Positions 1 to 5,388 of a DNA stretch of 6,305 bases are shown piece after piece (within the stretch, counting starts at the first letter, position 1; each line of letters opens with the position of its first letter). The notes beneath the pieces are model-generated. The model saw nothing but the letters and a program-made list of their open reading frames with translations, was not told the DNA's origin and ran no database searches. Origin of the DNA: Comamonas sp. Its GTDB lineage: Bacteria > Pseudomonadota > Gammaproteobacteria > Burkholderiales > Burkholderiaceae_C. The stretch covers positions 1 to 6,305 of the forward strand of contig JAFAIY010000590.1 of the NCBI GenBank assembly GCA_019236485.1. Direction: 5' to 3'. The position numbers were made by a program, and so were the translations under genes.

Positions 1-104
1 CTTCACACGCGCCTGAGCGTCTGGCCGCTTCATGACAAGGCGCCGCGGGGCCCTGCACCAAGGCTTGACCCAGCACAAAGCCATCTGACCGCTTCAAGGC
101 GATA

Positions 105-125
105 GTGACGACAGACCACCGTCAC
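105..125. repeat. Small inverted repeat upstream of the DUF3149 gene
   Basis: The arms GTGACG (105-110) and CGTCAC (120-125) are perfectly complementary around a 9-base loop. They lie 5 bases before the ribosome binding site of the gene at 143. If transcribed it would form a short leader hairpin; it could equally be an operator or chance. The rest of 1-130 shows no gene or convincing promoter: a TTGACC at 65-70 has no acceptable -10 partner. Confidence 0.25.
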
Positions 126-130
126 TCACC

Positions 131-136
131 AAGGAG
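131..136 (+). promoter_or_regulatory. Ribosome binding site of the DUF3149 gene
   Basis: AAGGAG, a near-perfect Shine-Dalgarno sequence, lies six bases before the ATG at 143. It is the main reason to accept such a short reading frame as a real gene and to choose this start. Confidence 0.75.
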
Positions 137-142
137 CCGTGC

Positions 143-286
143 ATGAAGCTGATGATCGACCTTTTCTCTACCGACTATGGCCTGATGAGTTTGATCGTGA
201 TCCTGTTGATCCTCGTGATGGCCGTGTTCTTCACGCGCCTGTTCATGGGCAAGATGAAGAACGTGGCTCAGACGCCGCTGGAGTGA
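143..286 (+). CDS. DUF3149-type single-pass membrane micro-protein
   Basis: This is a 47-residue protein (MKLMIDLFSTDYGLMSL at the start, AQTPLE at the end). Residues about 14-31 form one uninterrupted hydrophobic helix rich in Leu, Ile, Val and Phe. It is followed by a basic segment (TRLFMGKMKN), so by the positive-inside rule the C-terminus should face the cytoplasm. The DLFSTDYGLMSL opening and the length match what I recall of the DUF3149 family, short betaproteobacterial membrane proteins of unknown function. No catalytic residues can be seen. A strong Shine-Dalgarno sequence precedes it and a bidirectional hairpin terminator follows 48 bases after the stop, so it appears to be transcribed alone. 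Its only visible neighbour, slyX, converges on the same terminator. The family call rests on remembered resemblance; the membrane topology is read from the sequence. The function is unknown. Confidence 0.8.
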   Translation: MKLMIDLFSTDYGLMSLIVILLILVMAVFFTRLFMGKMKNVAQTPLE

Positions 287-334
287 GGCTCCAGGCTGGC
301 GGGCTGCGGACGCTGCCGCGGCCCTGAGTTGCGC

Positions 335-365
335 AAAAAAGGCCGGAGTTTCTCCGGCCTTTTTT
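335..365. terminator. Bidirectional Rho-independent terminator
   Basis: A perfect 8-bp GC-rich stem, GGCCGGAG (341-348) with CTCCGGCC (352-359), closes a TTT loop. It is flanked by A6 (335-340) on the left and T6 (360-365) on the right. Because both sides carry the tract, it gives a stem plus U-run on either strand. It can end the DUF3149 transcript (plus) and the aminotransferase-slyX transcript (minus), which converge here. Confidence 0.93.
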
Positions 366-390
366 CGTGGGGCGAATGGATCGCCGCGCC

Positions 391-612
391 TCAGTAGTGC
401 GGCGGCAGCTCGTCGCGCAGATTGCGCGGGCCGCCAGGCCCGCCGTCCGGCGTCTGGCGCTTGAGCTCGCGCACCTCGTTGACGAGCAGATCGATCTGCT
501 GCTGCTGGCGGTAGATCGTCATATTCAGCTGCTCCAGCAGGTCTTCGGTATAGCTGGCCTTGATCTCCAGCTCCGTGATCCGCTCCAGCAGCGCTTGCTG
601 CGCTTCACTCAT
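391..612 (-). CDS. slyX: SlyX family protein
   Basis: This 73-residue protein has the features of the SlyX family (PF04102). Residues about 7-52 form a long coiled-coil-forming helix, with the family signature around TEDLLEQLN, a QQQQ-ID stretch and a VRELKR end. A short Gly/Pro-rich linker then leads to the characteristic C-terminal PPHY. The length is normal for the family. The biochemical role of SlyX is not established; the E. coli gene is named for its position near slyD. The ATG lies inside the stop of the upstream aminotransferase gene (ATGA overlap), which implies one operon and probably translational coupling. The gene ends 26 bases before the bidirectional terminator. The family assignment is secure; any functional link to the aminotransferase is only positional. 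Confidence 0.93.
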   Translation of the reverse strand: MSEAQQALLERITELEIKASYTEDLLEQLNMTIYRQQQQIDLLVNEVRELKRQTPDGGPGGPRNLRDELPPHY

Positions 613-1805
613 GCCTGCAAGGCCTTCGCAAGTCGGGCGATACCGTCGCGAATCCTGTCCTCGTCGGCCGTGGCAAACGACAGGCGGAAGGTCGCCAGAT
701 CCGGATTCTGCGCAAAGAACGGAGCGCCAGGCACAAAGGCCACGCCTTCTTCGATGGCCTTCTTGGCCAGCACATTGGCATCGGCCAGCTGACCGCGCGC
801 GCCCGTCAGCCGCACCCACATGAACAGGCCGCCCTGGGGCTGGACGAACTCCACGGCATCGCCCAGCTGCTCGCGCAGCGCATCGCCCATGGCCTTGGCA
901 CGCCGGGCATAGACCTCGCGCACATGGGCCAGAGTCTTGGGCATGGCGCCGGACTTCAGATACTGAGCGGCCGTGGCCTGGGCATAGGTGCTGGTATGGG
1001 CATCGCTGAACTGCTTGCACATCACGGCGCGGGCCAGCAGCTCGGGCTGGGCGATCAGCCAGCCTATGCGCAGGCCCGGGCTCAGCACCTTGGACAGGGA
1101 GCCGCAATGGGCCAGCCACTCGCGGCTGCCCGGCACTTCCCGGGTCAGAGACAGCAGGCTGGCCGGAGGCGCTGCGTCGAAGTACAGATCGCCATAGGGA
1201 TCGTCCTCCACCACCAGCGTCTGGTATTTGACGGCCAGCTCCAGCACTTTCTTGCGGCGCTCCAGGCTCAGCATGGCGCCGCTGGGGTTGCCGAAGGTGG
1301 GGATCAGATAGACCAGCTTGGGCTGGTGCTCGGCGATCAGCTTTTCCAGCTCGTCGGTCTTGACCCCATGTTCGTCCACGGGTGCCGAAATCACTTCGGC
1401 GCCATAGAGGCGGAAGCACTGGATGGTGGCCAAAAAGGTCGGCCCCTCCACGATGACCTTGTCCCCCTCGCCCACCATGGTCTTGCCCAGCAGGTCCAGC
1501 GCCTGCTGGCTGCCCGTGGTCACGATGAGCTGCTCTGGCGCCACATCGGGCACGCCCTTGCTCGCCATGAAGGCCGACAGTTGTTCACGCAGCGGCTGAT
1601 AGCCCTCGGTGGCGCCATATTGCAATGCTGCGCCCGCCTCCTGCTGCAAGGCCTTGGCCGAGGCCGCACTGATGCCCGCCACATCGAACATGGCGCTGTC
1701 CGGAAAACCGCCCGCGAAACTGATGATGCCGGGCTTGCCCAGCAGCTTGAACAGTTCACGGATGGCAGAGGTCTCTACGTTGTTGAGTCGTTTGGCGAAT
1801 TGCAT
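609..1805 (-). CDS. PLP-dependent aminotransferase, fold type I (class I/II)
   Basis: This is a 398-residue cytoplasmic transaminase. Visible family elements are: an AGGFPD segment near residues 31-36, typical of the 2-aminoadipate/kynurenine/aromatic subgroup; the phosphate-binding TTGSQQALDL at 96-105; NPSG at 173-176 with the PLP-contacting Asn173; EDDPYG at 200-205 with the aspartate that pairs with the pyridine nitrogen; SLSK with Lys239 as the Schiff-base lysine, followed by SPGLRIGW; and FRLSF with Arg374 as the likely substrate-carboxylate arginine. All expected catalytic residues are present. It lacks an N-terminal GntR-type DNA-binding domain, so it is a plain enzyme and not a MocR regulator. 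The ATG at 1805 is chosen because homology begins there; the frame extends 27 codons upstream only to a TTG with no ribosome binding site, through a basic, family-unlike stretch. The substrate cannot be decided from sequence; LysN-like 2-aminoadipate or aromatic amino acid transamination are candidates. It overlaps slyX by four bases. Confidence 0.93.
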   Translation of the reverse strand: MQFAKRLNNVETSAIRELFKLLGKPGIISFAGGFPDSAMFDVAGISAASAKALQQEAGAALQYGATEGYQPLREQLSAFMASKGVPDVAPEQLIVTTGSQQALDLLGKTMVGEGDKVIVEGPTFLATIQCFRLYGAEVISAPVDEHGVKTDELEKLIAEHQPKLVYLIPTFGNPSGAMLSLERRKKVLELAVKYQTLVVEDDPYGDLYFDAAPPASLLSLTREVPGSREWLAHCGSLSKVLSPGLRIGWLIAQPELLARAVMCKQFSDAHTSTYAQATAAQYLKSGAMPKTLAHVREVYARRAKAMGDALREQLGDAVEFVQPQGGLFMWVRLTGARGQLADANVLAKKAIEEGVAFVPGAPFFAQNPDLATFRLSFATADEDRIRDGIARLAKALQA

Positions 1806-1842
1806 ACGTTTCTTGATTAAAGCGCGACAGAAAACACTCGGC

Positions 1843-1859
1843 CGCTTGCGCGGCAAGCG
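1843..1859. repeat. Inverted repeat in the leader of the aminotransferase gene
   Basis: CGCTTGC (1843-1849) and GCAAGCG (1853-1859) are perfectly complementary around a three-base GCG loop. The repeat is centred about 46 bases upstream of the aminotransferase ATG. It could be a leader hairpin or a compact operator. There is no adjacent run of T on the minus strand long enough for a terminator. The function is unproven. Confidence 0.35.
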
Positions 1860-2058
1860 CCTATTGTGACCCTGCTCGCGCTCCAAAGGAAAGCCGCGAC
1901 CGCTTGTAGGAAGGCATCTTGAAGCGAAGTAATCAAAATCCTACCGACAATCAAATATCAATAGAAATTGTTAATTGCGTATAACTTCGTGTCTCAAACT
2001 TTGAATTGGACAGCGGACTCTGCTCGCAAAGAACATATGCCCATCGATGCACGGACAG

Positions 2059-2079
2059 CGGCGTCGCCGATTTTTTTTT
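2059..2079 (+). promoter_or_regulatory. Hairpin plus T9 tract in the leader of the lipoprotein gene
   Basis: CGGC (2059-2062) and GCCG (2066-2069) can pair around a GTC loop and are followed, after one A, by nine consecutive T residues (2071-2079). This resembles a weak intrinsic terminator 19 bases before the ribosome binding site of the lipoprotein gene. The four-pair stem is short, so strong termination is doubtful. The homopolymer is also prone to length change by slippage. Confidence 0.35.
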
Positions 2080-2097
2080 CAATTCAGCTTTTGGGAT

Positions 2098-2104
2098 GGA
2101 GGAG
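2098..2104 (+). promoter_or_regulatory. Ribosome binding site of the lipoprotein gene
   Basis: GGAGGAG precedes the ATG at 2107, with the GGAGG core ending four bases before it. It fixes the start at 2107; the frame continues upstream to 2047, but that extension (very Arg- and Phe-rich) runs through the T9 tract and has no reason to be translated. Confidence 0.75.
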
Positions 2105-2106
2105 TT

Positions 2107-3480
2107 ATGCGCACTTTCACTTTCACCAACAAGACACCGTCTGTTGCAATGACCGGAACTGCCGCGGCAGTGCGCAGCCTGTGCGCCGTGGCGCTGGTCG
2201 CCAGCCTTGCGGCCTGCGGCTCAAGCGGCTCTTTGCGCAGCGACCTGGGCCCCGGAGGCACCGGCGGGGGCGATGTGGTCGCGGGCGGAGGCAGCGGTAG
2301 CGGCAGTGGCGGCAGTAACGGCAGTGGCAATACCGGCGGCAGTGGCAATACCGGTGGCAGTGGCAATACCGGTGGCAGTGGCAATACCGGTGGCAATGGC
2401 AATACCGGCGGCAATGGCAACACCGGTGGCGGCAATACCGGCGGCGGCACGCCAAGCGCCAGCGGACCACTGACCCCCTTGCAGAGCACGGTTGCCAATG
2501 CTTCGGGCACGGTCACGGGCGTCACAGGCGTCATCGGCGATGCCAACAGCATCGTCACCAATGCCCTGGGCTCGGCGACGGCCAACACCCCTCTGAACGG
2601 TGTGGCTCAGCCCGCCAGCGGTGTTCTGGGCAATGTAGGCAAGGCCGTGGACACGCTTAACGGCGGTCTGGCCAACGGTGTGGGCAAGATCGGCAGCACC
2701 CCCGACCCCGTGGGCACCACCTTGCAAAGCGCCGGACCCGCGGTCGGTTATGTGGGCAATGCCGTGACCAGCCTCGGCCAGACCGTCAGCGCTCTGGACA
2801 AACCCCAGCTCGGCGTCGTCGGTAACGTGGCCGGCCTTGCCGGCGGCACGGTGCAGGCCGTGGGCCAAACCGTCTCGGGCCTGAATCAGCCCATTGCCGG
2901 ATTGACCGGCAGCAGCTTGGTCACCGGCCTGACCACCACGGTGAGCAATGTTGCCACGCCGGTGCTGAGCACAGGCATAGGAACCGTGCAGAACGTCGGC
3001 CAGGCCACAGGTCTGGGCCAGCCCGTCAACAATCTGCTGGGCGTAACCGGCGGGCTGGTCAGCAATGTCGGAGGCTCTCTCTCAGGAACCCAGGCTCCCG
3101 TGGTTGCACCTCTGGGCAATGTGGTTTCCAACGTGGGCCAGACGGTTGCGGGTCTGGGTGGCGTGGTGGCCGGTAGTCCCGGCAGCAGCGGCTCCGGCGC
3201 TGTGGGTGGCGTGCTCGGTAACGTGACCGGAGCCCTGGGCGGAGCAGCCGGCGGGGCGACAGGCGGTGGCACGGCCGGCCCGCTGGGAGGCGTGGGCAAT
3301 CTTGTCTCCGGCACCCTGGGAGCCGTCACCGGCGTGGTCGGCGGGGCGACCAACGTGGCAGGCAACACCAACCTCGGCATCTCCAACAACACCAATGCCA
3401 CGGCCTCCACCGGCAATCCGCTGGGCGGCCTGCTCGGCAATGTGACGAATTCGCTGGGCGTGACGCTGAGCGCCAAGTAA
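2107..3480 (+). CDS. Glycine-rich collagen-like repeat lipoprotein
   Basis: This is a 457-residue predicted exported lipoprotein. The N-terminus has a long n-region (Lys9, Arg23), a hydrophobic stretch of Ala, Val and Leu (about 25-36) and the lipobox L-A-A-C with Cys37 as the lipidated residue, followed by GSSGS, so outer-membrane sorting rather than Asp+2 retention is expected. Residues 38-71 are a Gly/Ser linker. Residues 72-112 carry hexapeptide repeats GSGNTG/GNGNTG in which Gly falls at every third position, a collagen-type Gly-X-Y pattern without proline. The remaining 340 residues are low-complexity Gly, Val, Asn, Thr and Ala with recurring GNV, GQTV and LGNVTG motifs, no cysteine, almost no aromatic residues and few charged ones. 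No enzyme domain was seen, and no haemagglutinin-type TPS domain was recognised. The gene is followed by a terminator and then a TpsB-family pore on the same strand, which may export it. A structural surface role is an inference; an internal start at Met15 would give a more typical signal peptide. Confidence 0.82.
   Translation: MRTFTFTNKTPSVAMTGTAAAVRSLCAVALVASLAACGSSGSLRSDLGPGGTGGGDVVAGGGSGSGSGGSNGSGNTGGSGNTGGSGNTGGSGNTGGNGNTGGNGNTGGGNTGGGTPSASGPLTPLQSTVANASGTVTGVTGVIGDANSIVTNALGSATANTPLNGVAQPASGVLGNVGKAVDTLNGGLANGVGKIGSTPDPVGTTLQSAGPAVGYVGNAVTSLGQTVSALDKPQLGVVGNVAGLAGGTVQAVGQTVSGLNQPIAGLTGSSLVTGLTTTVSNVATPVLSTGIGTVQNVGQATGLGQPVNNLLGVTGGLVSNVGGSLSGTQAPVVAPLGNVVSNVGQTVAGLGGVVAGSPGSSGSGAVGGVLGNVTGALGGAAGGATGGGTAGPLGGVGNLVSGTLGAVTGVVGGATNVAGNTNLGISNNTNATASTGNPLGGLLGNVTNSLGVTLSAK
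2320..2442 (+). repeat. 18-bp in-frame tandem repeat (GSGNTG/GNGNTG)
   Basis: Six full 18-bp units (2320-2427) are followed by a shortened 15-bp unit (2428-2442). Units 2, 3 and 4 (2338-2391) are identical at the nucleotide level, reading GGC AGT GGC AAT ACC GGT. Unit 1 differs by one silent base; units 5 and 6 have AAT in place of AGT at the second codon. Each unit adds exactly six residues, so copy-number change keeps the frame. The identity of neighbouring units points to recent slippage or unequal recombination. Confidence 0.92.
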
Positions 3481-3517
3481 TGCGTGCGCCGCAGTGCCAG
3501 GCCGCTGCGACCTCCGG

Positions 3518-3541
3518 AGCCCGCTTTGCCGCGGGCTTTTT
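3518..3541 (+). terminator. Rho-independent terminator after the lipoprotein gene
   Basis: AGCCCGC (3518-3524) pairs perfectly with GCGGGCT (3531-3537) around a TTTGCC loop and runs into T5 (3537-3541), 38 bases after the lipoprotein stop. A weaker second element follows: CGCC (3544-3547) with GGCG (3553-3556) and then T6 (3558-3563). Together they should reduce or block read-through into the downstream transporter gene. Confidence 0.8.
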
Positions 3542-3595
3542 CACGCCAAAGCGGCGATTTTTTGGTGAACAATGACAAGCACAACAACAGGTGAC

Positions 3596-3604
3596 AGGGG
3601 GGAG
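3596..3604 (+). promoter_or_regulatory. Purine-rich ribosome binding site of the TpsB gene
   Basis: AGGGGGGAG lies just before a TTG codon at 3607. It is the only Shine-Dalgarno-like sequence near any candidate start of the transporter and is the reason for preferring TTG to the ATG codons at 3631 and 3649, which have none at usable distance. The spacing to the GGAG end is only two bases, so pairing probably uses the left part. Confidence 0.5.
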
Positions 3605-3606
3605 CT

Positions 3607-5316
3607 TTGGAGATAAACAAGAACAGACGGATGCGCCGGGCCGGCTCCATGCCGTTGCTATCGCTGGTTTTTTCGGTACCGCTGGCCTGGGCGCAATCGG
3701 GCAATCCGCTCAACAGCCTGCCCCAGGTTCCCGAGGCTGCCGAACGCACACAGATCCCCATCCAGATAGAGAAACCACAGCCCGCTGCGCAGGACATCGC
3801 CAGTCGGCAGGTGGCGGTAAAAGGCGTGAATGTCCAGGGCAGCACGGCGATTCCGTTCGAGGAAGTCAGCGCCCTGTTCACGCCCTTTATCAACGGCACG
3901 CATACCGTGGGCGAGCTTGCGGCCGCCGCGCAGAAGGTCAGCGAACTCTACCAGCGCCATGGCTATGCGCTGTCGTTTGCCTATCTGCCCCCCCAGGGCC
4001 TGGCCAACGGCGTGGTTCAGGTCAATGTGGTCGAGGGCTTTGTCTCGAGTCTGAACCTCGAAGGCGATTTCGGCCGCTCCGAGTCGGACATCCGCGAGCT
4101 GGCACAGCCCCTGCTCCATGAAAAACCGCTGACCAGCAAGACCTTCGAGCATCAGACGCAGCTGATGGCACGGCTGCCCGGCGTGCAGATCGTGGCCTCG
4201 GCCAATCTGCCGACAACCACCGACGGTGCCGTGCCCCTGCTGATCAAGTCCAAGCACAAACCCATTGTCGTCACCCTGGGCGGCGAGATCCGCCAGCCCA
4301 CGCCTCGCGTGATTGCCTCGGTCACGCTCAACGACCCCTTATGGTCGGGCAGCCAGCTGCAGGCCTCTAGCATGCTGCAGAACCCGGACAAGGAACGCTA
4401 CCTGCTGCTCGGCCTGACCCAGCAGCTGACGCCCGAAGGAACGCAGGCCCGCCTGAGCTTTTCGGACTACCGCAGCTTCAACAACCCCGCCACGCATATT
4501 GCCGGCATCGACGATCTGACACGCCAGCGCAAGCTGGACTTCAATCTCAGCCATCCCTGGATACTCAGCAACAGCACCCAGCTGAGCACCACGGCCGGTA
4601 TCTACGCCATCAACTACAGCAAGGAATATCTGTACAGGACGGGCGGCTACGCCGGTCTGTCGCAGATGCAGGAAGAAGATGTGCGCACGCTCTACGGCCA
4701 GGTCGCCTGGAGCTCGGCCAATGCCCGGACCGCGCGATCGGCCAGCCTGCTGCTGGCGCACGGCCTGGACTCCATGGGCGCCCGCAAAAGCGAGGACCTG
4801 CTGTATCAAGGCCAGTACTACCGCAACCCTCAGGCCGATGCCGCCAAGCTGGATTTCACCCGCCTGGCTTTTGACTACGCCCAGCGCCATCGCTTGGCGA
4901 GCAACTTCGGGGCTGCATTTGCCCTGGGCGGCCAGTACAGTCCCGACATCCTGCCCACGCCCGAGAAAATCTCGTTTGGCTCCACTCGCTTTGGACGCGG
5001 CTATCAGGCTGGCGAGTTTTCCGGGGATTCCGGCCTGGGCGCCAGCGTGGAGGGCAATTACCAGTTTGCCTTCGAGCACCAGTGGCTACGCACGCTGGAG
5101 CCCTATCTGCTGTATGAGTGGGCCAGAACCCGGCAGCAGAGCAGCAACCTCCAGGGCAATAATCTGCGCTCGGCCAGCCTGGGCCTGCGGGTCTCGGACA
5201 GCCGCCACTACGCGCTGGATCTGGCCATGAGCAAGCCGCTTGGCGATCGCTCACTGAACAATCCCGAGCGCAAGCTGCGCTACAGCCTGATCCTGAGCTA
5301 CAACCTCGACCCCTGA
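3607..5316 (+). CDS. ShlB/FhaC/HecB-family outer-membrane transporter (TpsB, type Vb secretion)
   Basis: This 569-residue protein has the length and order of a two-partner secretion pore. A signal peptide with basic n-region (KNRRMRR) and hydrophobic core ends at AWA, with cleavage expected after Ala29. A Pro/Gln-rich linker (30-66) follows. POTRA domain 1 spans about 67-146, with VKGVNVQGST at the start, the YQRHGYALSFAYLPPQ helix-strand turn near 115-130 and VNVVEGFV at the end. POTRA domain 2 covers about 147-216. The C-terminal 350 residues are alternating amphipathic strands of a 16-stranded barrel. The conserved L6-loop motif is at FGRGY (462-466), followed by AGEFSGDSG, corresponding to the VRGY/SGD motif of FhaC. 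In this family the periplasmic POTRA domains bind the substrate and the barrel passes it outward. The last strand ends in SYNLDP, not the usual terminal aromatic residue. The start is TTG; ATG at 3631 would also leave an intact signal peptide. The partner is not a classical TpsA: the adjacent gene is a collagen-like lipoprotein. Family call is firm; the substrate is inferred. Confidence 0.92.
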   Translation: MEINKNRRMRRAGSMPLLSLVFSVPLAWAQSGNPLNSLPQVPEAAERTQIPIQIEKPQPAAQDIASRQVAVKGVNVQGSTAIPFEEVSALFTPFINGTHTVGELAAAAQKVSELYQRHGYALSFAYLPPQGLANGVVQVNVVEGFVSSLNLEGDFGRSESDIRELAQPLLHEKPLTSKTFEHQTQLMARLPGVQIVASANLPTTTDGAVPLLIKSKHKPIVVTLGGEIRQPTPRVIASVTLNDPLWSGSQLQASSMLQNPDKERYLLLGLTQQLTPEGTQARLSFSDYRSFNNPATHIAGIDDLTRQRKLDFNLSHPWILSNSTQLSTTAGIYAINYSKEYLYRTGGYAGLSQMQEEDVRTLYGQVAWSSANARTARSASLLLAHGLDSMGARKSEDLLYQGQYYRNPQADAAKLDFTRLAFDYAQRHRLASNFGAAFALGGQYSPDILPTPEKISFGSTRFGRGYQAGEFSGDSGLGASVEGNYQFAFEHQWLRTLEPYLLYEWARTRQQSSNLQGNNLRSASLGLRVSDSRHYALDLAMSKPLGDRSLNNPERKLRYSLILSYNLDP

Positions 5317-5326
5317 CCCCCCCTCC

Positions 5327-5353
5327 AGCTGCGGCCCAGGGCCGCGGCTTTTT
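5327..5353 (+). terminator. Rho-independent terminator after the TpsB gene
   Basis: AGCTGCGGC (5327-5335) pairs with GCCGCGGCT (5341-5349), nine pairs including one G-T wobble, around a five-base CCAGG loop, and runs into T5 (5349-5353). It lies 10 bases after the transporter stop and separates this unit from nth. Confidence 0.82.
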
Positions 5354-5388
5354 GTGATGGCGACGTCGAGGCAGGCCACAATAGCGAC

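Larger units (their letters stand above)
1806..2106. other. Divergent intergenic region with AT-rich core
   Basis: This 301-base gap separates the minus-strand aminotransferase operon from the plus-strand lipoprotein gene, so it should carry both promoters. No protein-coding frame in it looks real. Bases about 1918-2010 are clearly richer in A and T than the surroundings, with short repeats such as ACAAT (1947-1951) and ATTGT (1967-1971) in inverted orientation 15 bases apart. TATAAC at 1980-1985 could serve as a plus-strand -10, but no good -35 is spaced correctly, so no promoter is called. Nearer the lipoprotein are a small hairpin with a T9 run and a strong ribosome binding site, listed separately. 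Confidence 0.6.

Noticed and set aside
1..33. Possible start of a minus-strand gene (ATG at 33, reading MKRPDAQARVK to the left edge)
   Set aside because: Only eleven codons are visible, there is no ribosome binding site upstream on that strand, and the residues are not recognisable. It may be real, but the window cannot support it.
924..1820. 298-codon plus-strand frame opposite the aminotransferase
   Set aside because: It is antisense to a gene with all catalytic motifs intact; its composition is rich in Gln, Gly and His, typical of a shadow frame in GC-rich DNA.
1980..1985. TATAAC as a sigma-70 -10 element for the lipoprotein gene
   Set aside because: No -35-like hexamer lies 16-18 bases upstream (the bases there read ATCAAT), so a promoter call would be guesswork.
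1968..2300. 110-codon plus-strand frame running from the AT-rich region into the lipoprotein gene
   Set aside because: It has no ribosome binding site, ends in a very Arg-rich out-of-frame reading of the Gly-rich linker, and overlaps the lipoprotein start.
2320..2442. CRISPR array
   Set aside because: The 18-bp units are contiguous with no spacers and encode an in-frame hexapeptide, so this is a coding tandem repeat.
2221..2868. Long minus-strand open frames opposite the lipoprotein repeats
   Set aside because: They arise because the 18-bp repeat and GC-rich codons lack stops on the other strand; the translations are simple repeats of Ala, Thr, Ile and Gly with no gene-like start. The plus strand has the lipobox and ribosome binding site.
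2886..3899. 337-codon minus-strand frame spanning the lipoprotein end, the terminator and the transporter start
   Set aside because: It is rich in Pro, Thr and Leu as the reverse of Gly/Val codons, crosses an intrinsic terminator, and overlaps two well-supported genes.
4339..5079. 246-codon minus-strand frame inside the transporter gene
   Set aside because: It is a shadow of the beta-barrel coding region; the plus-strand frame has signal peptide, POTRA domains and the L6 motif.
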